A DNA stretch of 64,000 nt from Ursus arctos (lineage: Eukaryota > Chordata > Mammalia > Carnivora > Ursidae). Under the pieces are notes generated by a model that did no database searches, had not been told where the DNA came from, and was given only the letters and a program-made list of their open reading frames with translations. Shown here in pieces: positions 12,406 to 24,869 of this stretch. The first letter of the stretch is position 1. Each line of letters starts with the position of its first letter. The stretch is taken from positions 28,568,313 to 28,632,312 of the forward strand of contig NW_026622952.1 in the NCBI RefSeq assembly GCF_023065955.2, read 5' to 3'. The position numbers were made by a program, and so were the translations under genes.

Positions 12406-12784
12406 TGGGATTATTTTGTCTGCCACCAAATTCCTATGTTGAACCCTTAACACCCAATGTGAGATACGGCTCTCAGGAGGTATTTAAGGTTACGCAAGGC
12501 CATGAGGATGGGGCCCCAATCTGATAGAGTTGGTGGACTTATAAAAAGAGAAAGAGAGAGAGATCTCTTTCTCCACAACCATGCACCAAGAAAAGGCCAT
12601 GCGAGCCTACAGTGGGAAGGTGGCCATCCACAAGCCAGGAAGAGAGCTCTCACCCAAGTCTGACTATGTGGCAACTTTGATCTTGGACTTGAAGCCTCCA
12701 AAACTGTGACAAAATTAATTTCTATTGTTTAAGGCACGCAGTCTCTGGTATTTTGTTATGGCGGCCCAAGAAAACTAAGACAGA
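12406..12784 (+). mobile_element. Second MLT1-type LTR, different subfamily
   Basis: It follows directly and in the same orientation: caaattcctatgttgaaccc, ggtatttaaggttacgcaag, tggccatccacaagccagga, tttgatcttggacttgaagc, and an end tattttgttatggcggccc with aactaagaca. It differs enough from the first LTR that the pair is unlikely to be the two ends of one provirus. A purine tract (aaaagagaaagagagagaga) lies at about 12543-12562. Confidence 0.8.
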
Positions 12785-14770
12785 GATTAAATGCTTTGCC
12801 TCAAGTGAAAATCAATAACCGATAAAGCCAGGAAGCAAACTCGATCTTTTTGAATGTTCAGTGGAACTTTATCATATACTATTCTCTCTTCAACCCCAGA
12901 GCACATAATGTATTTAGTGGGCTGTTAATCCATACGGGCTCCATAATATAAATACTTAAACATAAACTAATTGAACAAACTAAGAGTTGCTTTCTAAAAA
13001 TGAAAAGAACTGTGGAACTGTGGAACTGTTGTCTACATTTTCATATAATAATATGTATAATTGAAATAGTAGCAACAACAGCTGTACTTTCTTTTCCAGT
13101 TGTAGGAGTGGGACATTAAACAGGACAACAAATACATCGTAAACCACAAAAAAAAATATTTTCCAAATGTAACCATTACGTTTTGTTGTATATCCTTCCC
13201 AGCTGTTTTCTAAATGCACATTTTTTAAGCAAGAAGCGGCAAGGTAATCAGCCTAGAGACTAAGATTGTACCGTGGTGTTTCACATACGGCCACCAAAAG
13301 GAGTCCACGGATGCATTCTCCATACACTGAACAGCGAAGCGAGTGTACTCCTTTGCCACACCAGACATTTACATTTCAGAACCCACATTCTGGAAAGCAC
13401 CCCCAGTTTAAAGTTAGTATTTGCAAAACAACAGGTCAATCGAGTGTATTTCAGGACACCGAGAGATTTGCAATGTCTGCTCTACTAACCTTGACTGGTC
13501 AGAATACCCCAGCTAGTTTTTCGTTTAGAAGCACATTCTTCTACACTCGCTATCCTTCTTTTCCTGAGGACCTGCTTTATGCAGTTCCTTTCAACAGCAA
13601 CATCTGCGGGCATAGTGTGGCTGACGTTTCTGTCTGTGACAACCAGGTGTCATGGTGCAAATGCTCCAGCCAGAAGAAATACCAGCGACTGGATTTCTAG
13701 CTACGTTTTCCTCCCCTTCGGACTTTCACAAAGATTCCTGTGTGCTAACTGGAGAGGGGCCTGGACACTGAGCTCTATTCAGAAGCACTTGGAGCGGGGT
13801 TGGGAAGGAGCGGGTGGGGGATGGGCCAGAAGAGCAGTAGCATTTTCTATTTTTAAAGTGGACACTTGGCCGCGGCCGGAAGTATTTAACTATTTGCATG
13901 GTACAGAAAGGGAAAAAAATGTGTAAAATTGCGTTTCCTACTCGGAAACAAAATAGACATGAATTCTGTATTTAAAATAGGAAAGCCGATTTGGATTATG
14001 TACAAATCAATCCCTTGTAAACTTGCCCCTTGAAAATAGATACAGACAGAATGCGACAGCCAGCGAGCTCAGCGGTGATCAGTGACTAGCGAGCCTTTCT
14101 TCTTCATCCTCAGCAATAAACACTGTGTGTGCATTAGGGTCAGCTGGTAGGTAGCTCATGTTCGTTTGGTAAGAATCTAAGCTTAGAACTGGCTTCCATA
14201 CAAAAATCACAGTCCTGTCATTTACATAGGCACAGCTCACCACTGTGATTTTTCTGGAGGTCATTTCTAGGCCTAAAAGGCATCAGTGGTCAATTTAAGT
14301 ATGACAGAGAGTGTTCACCCTAAAAGGCAGAGCAAGCAGAGAGGAAAAACCACACATGTGCCTGGTATTTTCAGCTGGCACGTAAAGTTGAACGAGGTAC
14401 ACTGGCCATGACTGAGTCGAGAGAACTAACCGGACCACGGTAGGTCTCCAAGGATTAACTGAGCCGGGGGTCGTGTTACACGGTATTAACATACCCAGAT
14501 CTGTCTTGATGAAAAATGGTCACGGATTCCAGTCTCTGTCTTTACCTTTTTATCACTGCTTTTAGGCTCTATGTCTCATTGGTATTTACAGAAAAAAAAT
14601 TATTGGGGTATTGCCTTCATATAACAAGCCGGGTAAGAACAAAAACCTTTCGTGAGTAAAATCATTTCCCGTGCATTATCTTATTCAGAGTCGGGCCATA
14701 TTCCATTGCCAGCGTTTACTTCAAAGTTATCACCGATGGACACCACTATCTTCTCCTTATCTTGAATTAA
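12785..14770. other. Intronic stretch, no recognised repeat
   Basis: Unique-looking DNA. An open frame of 144 codons (13266-13700, plus) overlaps another of 115 codons (13579-13926, plus). Neither shows a domain or homology I can name. Confidence 0.4.
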
Positions 14771-14774
14771 GCTT

Positions 14775-14905
14775 TAATCCTACAAACTATATGACCTGGG
14801 GACAAGCAGCTTAAGGATACGTAGGTGTCCTCTTCTGTAAAATGAAGAACTTTGGTAAACTTTCTGTCTTCTGGCTCTAACATTCTTTGATTCCAATTCT
14901 ATGAC
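14775..14905 (+). repeat. MIR-like SINE fragment
   Basis: Contains actatatgacctggggacaa and cctcttctgtaaaatgaaga, in MIR order. Confidence 0.6.
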
Positions 14906-16760
14906 TCACATACAAAGGGCAAGGTGGCACGTGAGCTGTACGCATGTTCCACGCCCACAAAGGAGGCCAGACCCTCCCAGGATAACTGGACCTCCGGGCC
15001 GGCTCAGTGGAGGCAGCTTGTATGGGGGGCTCATTCCTAGGCATTAGCAAAGGCTAAAGGGTGGTCAATGAGGGGTTACTCAGACCACTATATTTCCACG
15101 TCCAGTTGTCAGTAGCCACAGGCTCTTTGTTCCCAGGTGGTTCCCATACGGGGAGTGTGCTGATTTATACAAGCCACGCTGTAAAAGTAATGACTAATTT
15201 TTGTCTTCAAAAAATTTCCGATTTTAAGCTTTTGACTTTTCGGCTTCCTACTTTTCATTCATGGTTGTGAGATAAATATAGGATGCTCTATTGTAAGAAT
15301 TGGGACAATTTGTGTTCTTAAAAAAGTTTGGACACCAGATATCGTAATTATTCCTATAACTCGCCCCTCCACTGGGCTGGGTACTCAGAGCTCGTACATT
15401 GGTGATGTCACAGATCTTCCACAGTGTCCTTCTGAAATAATGGCCACTCAAAAAAAAAAATGAGTTAAAACGTAATCTGAATATGGAATTCCAAAGAATA
15501 CTTCAGTACTTCAAGAGGGTTTTTTTATGTAGTCCATGAGGGTAATAAACTTTCGGTGTAGTGGGGAGAAAAAAAGCCACTGAATTTCATCATTAAGTCT
15601 ACATACTTAGTTAAGTGAGATATGTGCTGGCCAACAGAAGACATATAAAAATTCACATAATCAAATGGGCACAGGAAATAATAATTACTTCTTTCAAAAA
15701 ATTTAAGTGCATCCAAAGAAAAGTAATTTTTAAAAAACCAGGATATTGAAGGAAAATGTTATTAGAGTTAATTTACTGGAAAAAATAAGGAATGAAATGT
15801 TAAATCTACGGAGTAGCTCAACTGTATGATTTCATTAAAAAAATGCATGGTGAAGTGAATGTGTTTGGGACGGAATCATTTAAATGCTAGATATCTGTGA
15901 TTGTATAAATATGAACACACTATGAAATCTCTGGATATATAGAAGAATCTAGCATCTTTCCTTGTGTCAGTGCAAAAGCGGATTGGATAAGCGGCAGAAT
16001 ATCACTGGGCCCTGTGAGGAGGCAGAAGTCTTAAAGCAAACCAGTATTAGTAAAACACTCCAGGAAATAATTAAAATGATATTACATAGGGGATAATGGA
16101 CTCTGAAATATTACGTCTCAGAAAAAACATCTGAAATAGACGGTAGATTAGAGATGACATACTGTGACTACCCACAAAGGCTAAAATAAGATTTTACACC
16201 TTTTAGGCAGGATATGGGAAATGAAACGGGGCCATTCTATTCCCATTTTAACCAACACTAATGTGTCTGAAAACTCGGGGACCTAAGTGTGGGCTGGTTG
16301 CCAATCCTCAGTGAGAAAGTGCTGTGAAGGCTGGAGAAATTTCAAAGAAGGACACTGGAAACCATCAAAGAGCTAAAGGCACTTCTACTGGAGAGCAGTC
16401 TTAATACTTGAGGAATTTCAAAATGGAAAGTTGACATCGAAGAGGGATGATGATAGAAAGAAATCTATGTAATCATGCAACGCACTGTTAAGGGGTGAGT
16501 ACACATTTTCAAGAAATTCTGAAAAACTAGACAGCTGGATCCACTTCTGACAGTTTTAAAATGACATGTAGGACACAAACGTACACTCTTTTTTTTTTTT
16601 TTTTGGTTTACACAACCAATCACAAACTTCAGGAGCTCATTGCTTCCAAAAGGCAGCGTTGACCTACCACCTGAATCTTCAGAAACAGATCGAGATGAAG
16701 AGATTGCAGCTCGGATCCGGGTTGGCAGTGTCCCCCACGTATGACAATGAACTATTCTAA
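14906..16760. other. Intronic stretch, no recognised repeat
   Basis: AT-rich from 15200 to 16160. A 16-base T run sits near 16589-16604. Nothing further is recognised. Confidence 0.45.
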
Positions 16761-16779
16761 ACACGTACACTATCTATCC

Positions 16780-17140
16780 ACCACCCAGGGCAACAGCTAC
16801 CAAGTCACAGCTCGCCTTGTTTCACCTTCAGCTCACCCACAGCCCTCCCTACCCAACTCCTGGGATTATTTTGAAGCAAACCTCATTACAGCATCTGATC
16901 CCTATGTATTTCTGTATCTACCTCTAAAAAGATGAGGACTCTTTGCAAGCATAACTATCGCATCATAATCACACAAGACCAGTAATTCCATATATCATCA
17001 AACACACGTTGATAATTTTCATTTTCTGAAGAGCAACCCAGTTCATAAACTGTCTTCTAGAATAACACCTACAGTGATCATGTTTAGATTCTTTATCTTA
17101 GGGCAAAAGTCTGTGGTCCCTCCATTTTCTAAATCTTTTT
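16780..17140 (-). repeat. Old L1-type 3' region fragment (tentative; orientation uncertain)
   Basis: The strings gggattattttgaagcaaac, atctacctctaaaaagatgag and tatatcatcaaacacacg follow a common mammalian LINE 3'-region consensus. A second piece with the same dattattttga-g-caaa core lies reversed at about 20850-20900. The family name is from memory and may be wrong. Confidence 0.4.
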
Positions 17141-18765
17141 TTAATGTAAGATTCCCATTCTTAAAAAAAAAAAGTGTCTTTTCTCTAAAGTACGAATGAC
17201 TAAGTGCAAGATATAAACGTCACCTTAAATCAGAGCAAGATATGCTAGATTCCCTTGTACCTGCTAGTGCCAAATTTCCGCCCTTGCACAGTCGCATCTG
17301 GAATGGGCCATTGTTCAGTTCTGGGAGGCGGCCTTGCTGTGGGTGTCTCTACCAGGCCATGCACACATGGAGCTTGTAACCATCATCCCTGGGCCCCACT
17401 CTTCTTGCTCCATTTTATTTTTTATTCTATTTTATGTAGACATGGGTACCTAAATCTGTTGGCCTAGGGGATGGGAAATGAGGGCAGATGAGGGAGGTCT
17501 GAGGGCAGGTCTGACCTTGGGGAAAAGCAGAGTGATTGTTATCTAACAGGGAACCTTTGTCCAAGGGTCACTCACTTCTCCTCTAAAGGTTGCTGGGAAA
17601 CCTACAGTGACATCTTGTGGTCCATGACAGCTCCTCTCTTAGTTGAAACTGAGTGGTTAGGAGAGGCCACAGGGGTCTGAAAAATCACAATGAGAGAATA
17701 TATGGTCAGGATCCTCACAAAACCACAGGTATCACAGCAATGCCTAGCCACAGTGAAGGACAATTTATGAGCCGGTGTGGGCAAGGCTTTGAGAATAAAT
17801 GTTAGGTAAGGAGGCAGTTCCAATGTTACCAACTTGTTTTGGGATGATTTTTTAAAAAGTAGAAGCCTAATATAAAATCCAGTTAAATGTAGTTTGAAGT
17901 AACAAAATTATATGCTTGCATAAAGTGTATTTTTTATGGTAGATCTTGAAACAGAATGATAAGGGGTTCTGTCGAAGAAAATGTATCTGTCCCCAATGTC
18001 CAGGACACTTCACAATGCAGAGTAAGTCTCTGTTAGCTGTCACAGAAAGGTGATTTCTACCATACTCATATTGAGAGTTAAAGTCTTCTCAAAATATTTG
18101 AAATACCTTTGTCAACATTATAATATAAAAGATGTCTCTGAATTTGGGATATTTCTTTACTACACCGAAGGATGTAAATGATTTTTTTTCAGAAAGACAT
18201 AAATAACCCCCATATGTAGAAAGAAAATAATAAAAAAAATTTAAATTCAAAATCCCTAAGTTCTTAAACCATGAGAGACTAGCATAAACGCTACGACTAA
18301 AGTATGTTAATTTCTAGTTGTGTAATGAACAAGTAAGGTGATGAAATGTCATTTATTCATGCATTCATTCACCCATTCACTATTTCTCAACTGTCTATTG
18401 GGTGCTATGTCCTGGGTACACAGAGATGAAAAGACAGTTGCTGTCCACTTGAACCTTACACTCTAGACCGGCATTTCAGAATTGGGGTGAACCTTCATTG
18501 CTGTCTAAGAAACGTCTGTACGTCTGGGAATCAAGAGCTTCTAGAGTCATGACAAACTTGGAAATTCCCATAGCTAGGTTGCAGTGATGCTCCTTAACTG
18601 CTAGAAGTGTCCACAAAATACCTGATTTATGTATAATTTTCATTGAAGTTTCATGAACTGTAAGTAGCAATTCTCAATAAAGAAGACACGATGGTATCTA
18701 GACAGTGTATTTCCATTACTAAGATTTTTATGAAGCCCAAAACAGCTTTGTGAAAAAGTGGGCAA

Positions 18766-18810
<45 letters not shown>

Positions 18811-19150
18811 CTGCTATTCTTAACCTGGTATCTTGTAAAGCATTTGGCTAGCGTGCAAATTGTGAAATGAATGGAGAGATATCACAATGCCATTATGAAA
18901 GGAAAAAATAAACAAGGAAAATCTAACCAAAGATATCAATTCTGGTTTTGAAAACAGAACTCAACATTTCGCCAGGCTTCTGCTAAACATATTTTTAGAA
19001 GAAAGTATATACTGCATTTAAAAAAATACCAATGTTATGTTTTAGCCACACTACATAGAACGAAAAGATTTAAAACTCTCAGTGATGTAACTACATGGCA
19101 TCAGCGATGTCCCTACACTTGATTTAACAAATCTCAGGACATGTGCTTTC
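17141..19150. other. Intronic stretch with a small old repeat and a poly-T run
   Basis: 18350-18470 (tttattcatgcattcattca, gggtgctatgtcctgggtac) resembles an ancient LINE-derived fragment. 18770-18803 is a 34-base T run. I see no gene. Confidence 0.5.
18770..18803 (+). repeat. Homopolymer T run, 34 bases
   Basis: An uninterrupted T run, not attached to any SINE or L1 body I can recognise. Its length is prone to assembly and slippage error. Confidence 0.95.
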
Positions 19151-19366
19151 TTTTTTTTAAATTTTTATTTATTTATTTTTTTAGAGAGAGTGAGCAAGTG
19201 CATGGACGGGGCGGGGGAGGAGCAGCAGAGGGAGAGAGAGAATTTTAAGCAGACTCTACACTGAGCTTGGAGCCCGACCCGGGGCTCGATCTAATGACCC
19301 TGTGATCATGACCTGAGCCAAAACCAAGAGTAAGACGCTTAACCAGCTGAGCTACCCAGGTGCCCC
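19151..19366 (-). mobile_element. SINEC, older subtype
   Basis: Reverse copy with the T-rich start, agagagagtgagcaagtgca, gagcccgacccggggctcga and an end at gctacccaggtgcccc. It is diverged and no clear duplication is seen. Confidence 0.85.
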
Positions 19367-19436
19367 TGGTGATCCACGTTCCAACAGAGCTATTCATTCC
19401 AACACTTAGGAGCCTTCACACTGCCCCCAAACTACC

Positions 19437-19645
19437 AAAGCTGGGTCCATATCCCAGGCCAGGCAAATACTAAATTTGTTACCTTGAGAAAGTTACTTCA
19501 TTTCTTTGTGCCTCAACTTCCTTATCTGGAAAATGGGATAACAATCCTACCTCACAAGATTTCTGTACAAATTAAATGAATTAATAGATAAATCAGAACT
19601 ATGCCTGGTATACAGTCAGCCCTCAATTAATGTTAGCTTTTATGA
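19437..19645 (+). repeat. MIR SINE
   Basis: Follows MIR: accttgagaaagttacttca, gcctcaacttccttatctgg, aaaatgggataacaatccta, and a tail atgcctggtatacagtcag. Confidence 0.8.
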
Positions 19646-20528
19646 CATTATTCTTGCTGGTGTATAATGTAGATATAAATACATCATTCATGCTTTCTTC
19701 TTCAAATCTCGTCTTTTTATTTAGTAGTAAAGTTAAAAAGCAAATTAAAAACACACAACACTTAAGAACTTTCAGTTACTGGTAAGCCCCACAAATATTC
19801 CTCGTTCATTAGTTGCTCAGTGACTGTGGCCTATTTAAATAGTTCTGGGTCTACTAGATATAACTTTGCTACTTTGTAAGCAAAATGAAACAAAACAAAC
19901 AACCAAACAAAAATAGCTCACAAAAATTAGGCAATGAAAAACACAGACTAGAACAGCTATGGACCCAAAAATATGTCATAGGTGAGTCCACTGGTTGCAA
20001 AGAAAGAAATGCTGGTTGATATACAACAGACCAGCCATTTTCATGTAAAAACAACAACAACAACAAATAGAAAAAACTTAAAATATTAGAAATGAGAAAA
20101 TTTTAAAAAGGAAAGGGGAGAAGCCCAAATTTTGAAGTAATGGGAAGCAGCAATATTCTGGAAGCACAGCAGTCTCTCAGATATCCTTATCAACAGTCCC
20201 TAGGTTCTGGAAGGCTTTTGCTAGTGGTGATGAAGCCAGATGATTTGGACAATCCCCAAGCATAGGTTTGTTGAGTTGAATTTTACTTCAGTGTTTTCCT
20301 AGGTAAATGTCAGCTTAACCGGCAAAGAACTGATAACAATTCCTAAATGTGCAATAATGCACTTTAATGTACTAGTCTGAAAATCCCTTCATAAAGTTAA
20401 TGGCCGTTACCCCAGGGCTCTCAAATGTTGACATGCAAGTGTGCACAAGCCAATCCATTACTTCACCACGCCAGTTTTCTTCCCAAATTTCCTTTGATTG
20501 TAACCATATTCATTCATTTCCAATTCTT

Positions 20529-20727
20529 TTTTTTTTTTTAAGATTTTATTTATTTATTTAACACAGATAGAGGCAGCCAGCGAGAGAGGGAACACAAGCA
20601 GGGGGAGTGGGAGAGGAAGAAGCAGGCTCATAGCGGAGGAGCCTGATGCGGGGCTCGATCCCATAACGCTGGGATCACGCCCTGAGCCAAAGGCAGACGC
20701 TTAACCGCTGTGCCACCCAGGCGCCCC
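20529..20727 (-). mobile_element. SINEC, bear/seal-like subtype
   Basis: A complete reverse copy ending gtgccacccaggcgcccc, with the gataacgctgggatcacgcc-type body. A perfect 18-base duplication lies at 20511-20528 and 20728-20745, so the insertion is recent. Confidence 0.95.
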
Positions 20728-21009
20728 CATTCATTTCCAATTCTTGATCAAAGGTCTAGACCAAGCTGCTGTATATTCCTGTACTGTAATACATACTAAC
20801 AGTTCTCCCTACATTCATTCTGGCCATCGTCCAATCTATTCTCTATCGATTGAGTGACACGTCTGGGATTTGCCTCAAAATAATCCCAAGGTAACCCTTG
20901 CAGGTTTGATTGTGTGCTTCTGCAAAAGCCAGCTTGTATCTCATAACAGAGTGTTATCTTTCCGTTCAGTTGATGGGCCAGGATGTTATTTAAAGTAGGA
21001 AACCTTATC

Positions 21010-21207
21010 ATAAGAGATTTCTCAGAAACCTGATTCTTCACGCTCGATTTGGTTTGCTATTATTTTATTTAAGATTTCTGCAGCTGTGTTCATGAGTGAG
21101 GTTGGCTTCCTGTAATTTGCCTGTCTTGTCATGACTTTTTCGAGTTTGGGTAATGTATCAGTGAAACTTTGAGCACTGTGAGTGTTATACAATGAGGAAT
21201 TTATCAT
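21010..21207 (-). mobile_element. Fossil L1 ORF2 fragment (reverse transcriptase region)
   Basis: Minus-strand translation contains TLPKLEKVMTRQANYRKPTS and then LMNTAAEILNKIIANQIE. This matches the L1 ORF2 stretch before the RT fingers (usually ...ITLIPKPDKD...NYRPISLMNID). It is old and eroded. The same L1 seems to resume at about 21858. Confidence 0.75.
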
Positions 21208-21857
21208 ACCAAATAGACCCCCTACAATTGCAGGTTAAGGAATCTCTCTCTGCGAGGCTGCTGTCTTTATAGGCGTGCTGGGCGTAGGCTGTCTGGCTGA
21301 CAGTTGGCAACACAGCTGAGTGCGACGTCAGGGAGAGCAAAGACTTCTGGAAGCTCTGAGGAAAACGGAAACAGTCACCTCCAACCTCAGCGATGTGGGT
21401 GACCCGAGGAGAAGCTGGCGCCCTTGACCACAGACTGCACACACACCTGGCCTGGGATCCGAGACATCAAAGCAGGCAATCTGGAGGGAGCGGAACGTGC
21501 TGTGGATTTGGCGCGCCAGGTGACCAGGGACGTGTGCAAGCCACCAGCAGTGACTACCCCAACCTTGAGAGCGTAAAACCCCGTAGCTCCTTTATCTGCC
21601 ACCCGAATGTTATACAATGTTCTCCTCTGGCCGGCCAGTCCCAACCCAGAACAACACTGGGAAGGGAATTCTGGGACGCGGTTCTGCTATTAACTGAGTT
21701 GACGCGGTACAAAGCCTCTACAGGGAACGGCTACCAAGTCCATGAAATGAGTTGGGGACGAGACCCTTGCTTTCTCTGCTGTCACGGTTCACCTGTTAGA
21801 AATATTTCTACCTTACAATGCTTGGTAGAGGCCCCAGTAAAATCATCGGCTCTTGGA
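21195..21857. other. Unclassified GC-rich block interrupting fossil L1
   Basis: This block is much richer in G+C and CpG than the L1 sequence on both sides. A 12-base direct repeat (tgttatacaatg) occurs at 21183-21194 and 21608-21619. On the minus strand there is a TATAAA-like box at about 21275. It could be a lineage-specific LTR or other insertion. I could not match it to a named family or a gene. Confidence 0.35.
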
Positions 21858-23071
21858 TTTTTTTTTTTTTTGGAGGAAGTTTTTAAACTTGTGATATATC
21901 TCTATTAGTGATTTTAGGATGAGTTAAGTTCTTCATTTCTTCAAAAACAGCTTTGACAAGTTGTGTTTTTTAGGAAATTCCCTATTTCATCCAAATATTC
22001 CCAATCATTGACATTACGTTGTTAAATAAAACCACTTATTGTAAAAATATCAATGACATCTGCTTTACGACCTCTTTTGAATTCCAGCTATTGTTTACTT
22101 GCACCTTGTTTTGACACAGGTGTACTAATCTCATTAGTCAGTCTCTCAACAGATCACCCTTTAGTTTGTTTATAATTTGTTTCTAATAAGTCACTTTATT
22201 GATTTCTGCTCGTGGCTCTAATATTTTCTTACTTCTCTGTGTGAAAGTTGACTGGGTTGTTCTTTTTATAACTTTGATCTCTAAACCCCTGAGTTCCTTA
22301 AAGACTTTCTCAATTTCCAAACACAGGAGTTTTCATCGAATTACATTTTGTTCATGATTTCTACATTGATTTTACTGAGGGTCGTGGATATGTTCCATAT
22401 CGGAGGCGGTGAGTGATGTTCTGTGGGCCCAATCTGGCCTACCATCGGTTTTGGTAAATAAAGTTTTATTGGAATAGAGCCAAACCTGTTCATTTACAGA
22501 TCATCTGCTTTTACACTACAACTGCAGTGCTGAGACCATACGGCATACGAAGACTAGAATATTTGTTCTCTGACCCTTTACAGAAAAAGTGTGCCACCCT
22601 ATGGCCTATATAATACTAATCATTTGAACTTTACTGAGACATGTTTTATGACCCTGTGTACACTCAAGTTTTGAACTCAGCTGAACTCAAATGTTCAAAA
22701 TGTACGTGAGGCAATGAGCACAGAGAGTTCCATATCCAGATTAGATCTACATTTTCGGTTTCTTCTGGGTGTTTGCACAGTCATCAATGTTTGTCTGCTT
22801 AATCTATCAATAAGTAAGAGAATTCTGTTAAAATTTTCTTTCTCTTTTTGGTTAAGTCAGTATTTCAAGTTTACATTTTAAAGCAATTTTATTGGGTGAA
22901 TACACAGAATCGTTATAGCTTCTAAGTAAATTCATCTTTTATCATCATATAGTAGCATCTAGTCGTGTTTTTTTTGCCTTCAAGTCTTAGCTCGTATTAA
23001 TATGGTGACACATTTTCAGGGAGTATTTCTATTGTGCCTATCTTTCTTGATCCTTTGATTTTGACTTTTCT
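21858..23071 (-). mobile_element. Fossil L1 ORF2 sequence, minus strand
   Basis: AT-rich sequence following the reversed L1 ORF2 5' half: ttcttcatttcttcaaaaac, aggaaattccctatttcatc, tttattgatttctgctcgtg, tttgatctctaaacccc, with a similar stretch after the hAT insertion at 22405-22600. It continues beyond the SINE at 23088 to about 23630. All frames are broken. Confidence 0.6.
22405..22600 (+). mobile_element. hAT-type DNA transposon fossil (Charlie/MER group)
   Basis: It has the core ggtaaataaagttttattgg, ctgcttttacactacaac, and an end ctgaccctttacagaaaaag and gtgccaccct, matching a well-known non-autonomous mammalian hAT element. It is inserted in the fossil L1. The subfamily is not assigned. 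Confidence 0.75.
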
Positions 23072-23087
23072 GAATCCTTATGTTTTA

Positions 23088-23308
23088 TTTATTTTTTATT
23101 TTTATTTTTATTTTTTTTTAAAGATTTTATTTATTTATTCGACAGAGATAGAGACAGCCAGCGAGAGAGGGAACACAAGCAGGGGGAGTGGGAGAGGAAG
23201 AAGCAGGCTCATAGCGGAGGAGCCTGATGTGGGGCTGGATCCCAGAACGCTGGGATCACGCCCTGAGCCGAAGGCAGACGCTTAACCGCTGTGCCACCCA
23301 GGCGCCCC
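23088..23308 (-). mobile_element. SINEC, bear/seal-like subtype
   Basis: Complete reverse copy with a variable (TTTTTA)n poly-T start. A perfect 17-base duplication (tgaatccttatgtttta) lies at 23071-23087 and 23309-23325. It is inserted in the fossil L1. Confidence 0.95.
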
Positions 23309-23325
23309 TGAATCCTTATGTTTTA

Positions 23326-23630
23326 GATGGATCATTTAAAAAAAAAACATTGCTGGGTATTGCCCAAAAAATCTGAAAATTGTTATCTTTAACCTAGAGA
23401 ACTCAAATTTTATTTAAAGTTATTTAAATTACTGATATATTTAGCTACTGGTATGATATTTAGATTGATTTTTCCCATATTAGTTTTGTACTTTGTATTT
23501 TCCCCACCGTTTCTATGTTCTCTTTCTTTAGGTCTTTTGGTTTGATTAATTTGATAATTCCATTTTCCCCTATTCCTCTCTGAAAGTACTGTATCTTTTT
23601 AACTCTGTGCCTAATATTTTATTCAGACTC
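23326..23630 (-). mobile_element. Fossil L1, continuation
   Basis: AT-rich sequence continuing the minus-strand L1 after the SINE. The match is weak. Confidence 0.4.
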
Positions 23631-23648
23631 AAATGCTAAAGAGAGCTA

Positions 23649-23836
23649 GGGCGCCTGGGTGGCTCAGTTGGTTAAGTGTCTGCCTTGGCTTAGGTCATGA
23701 TCCCAGGGTCCTGGAGTCGAGTCCCGCATTGGTCTCCCTGCTCAGTGGGGAGTCTGCTTCTCCCGCTACCCCTCCCCCTCCTCAAGTGCTCGCGCACTTT
23801 CTCTCTCTCACAAAAATAAATAAACAAAAAATTTTC
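23649..23836 (+). mobile_element. SINEC, older subtype
   Basis: Starts gggcgcctgggtggctcag and ends caaaaataaataaac with a short A tail. An 18-base duplication with two mismatches lies at 23631-23648 and 23837-23854. Confidence 0.92.
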
Positions 23837-23854
23837 AAACACTAAAGAGAGCTA

Positions 23855-24869
23855 GAATAAAATTATACCCAAAATCTTGCCTGCAGAAGTGACATCTTTC
23901 ACGTATAAGTTTGGAGTGGCACGTGTCCCATATGCCGAAGCACAAATTCATTGTTACCTGGGGCCTCACAGGTAAACCACATTGACATCGCAGCTACTTA
24001 CATCTATAGCACAAAATACAAAAATTGCTACTTATTTCCTGCCAATTATGACTCTAAATTACTATATAGATTTGAATCTCTTGAGACAAAAGACCTCACA
24101 TCCGATGCAGAGAAAAAAATCATTCTCTACAAATGGCCAGTTCTGCCACATCTCCATCTTACCTTGCTACCACGTGAAAATAGCCAAACTGAACAGTCAC
24201 TTCAGTTAAAATGACCGATGCCTCACTTCAGCCACCACTCTCTTTATAATTTGTGCTCTGAATCTGGCTTTTCAAGAGTTTCCAGATTACCTTAATCTTT
24301 CCTCAGTTCAAAAAAAAAAAATCCTTCCTCAGTTCATTACCAGGAAGTGAAGTGCATAATACAGAAACTTTGCAAACATAACAAAACACAGAAAAATCCC
24401 AAAGTTGACCTTGGCATAAAATTAATAATGGTTATTTAAACCTTTTACAGACACTTTGAAGACAATTGGTGGGCTAGGATATAACAGGAGAAAGGAAGAA
24501 TGATATTGTTAAGTCAGATTTTTCTGAGACAAGATTTTTAAAAGCTGAAAAAGAAACCTGTAAAAAAGAAGAACTTTCCAGACCATCTACCATGAATGTG
24601 CATTCCAGAGAGATCAGAGAGTTTAAATCAGTATCATAGCACCAGACACAACCACAGAATGCAGGTGCAGGCACCCCATGCCATAGCGTATCACTGATGA
24701 CGTGAGTGGAAAGAGTGCACTGTCTTCCAGATAATCAGGCTAAAATATCAACTACACCATTGATAGTATTAGGAATGCTAAAAAGAGAAAAATGCATTTG
24801 CAGAAGTTAAGTGTTCCTTCAGTTAATAGAATTTCCAGATGTCCACCCAGTTGAAAGTGTTGGAGTTAT
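23855..24869. other. Intronic stretch, nothing recognised
   Basis: AT-rich, with an 11-base A run near 24311. No repeat or gene that I can support. Confidence 0.45.

Noticed and set aside
13266..13926. Two overlapping plus ORFs of 144 and 115 codons
   Set aside because: There is no domain, start context or splice structure to support them, and they overlap in different frames.
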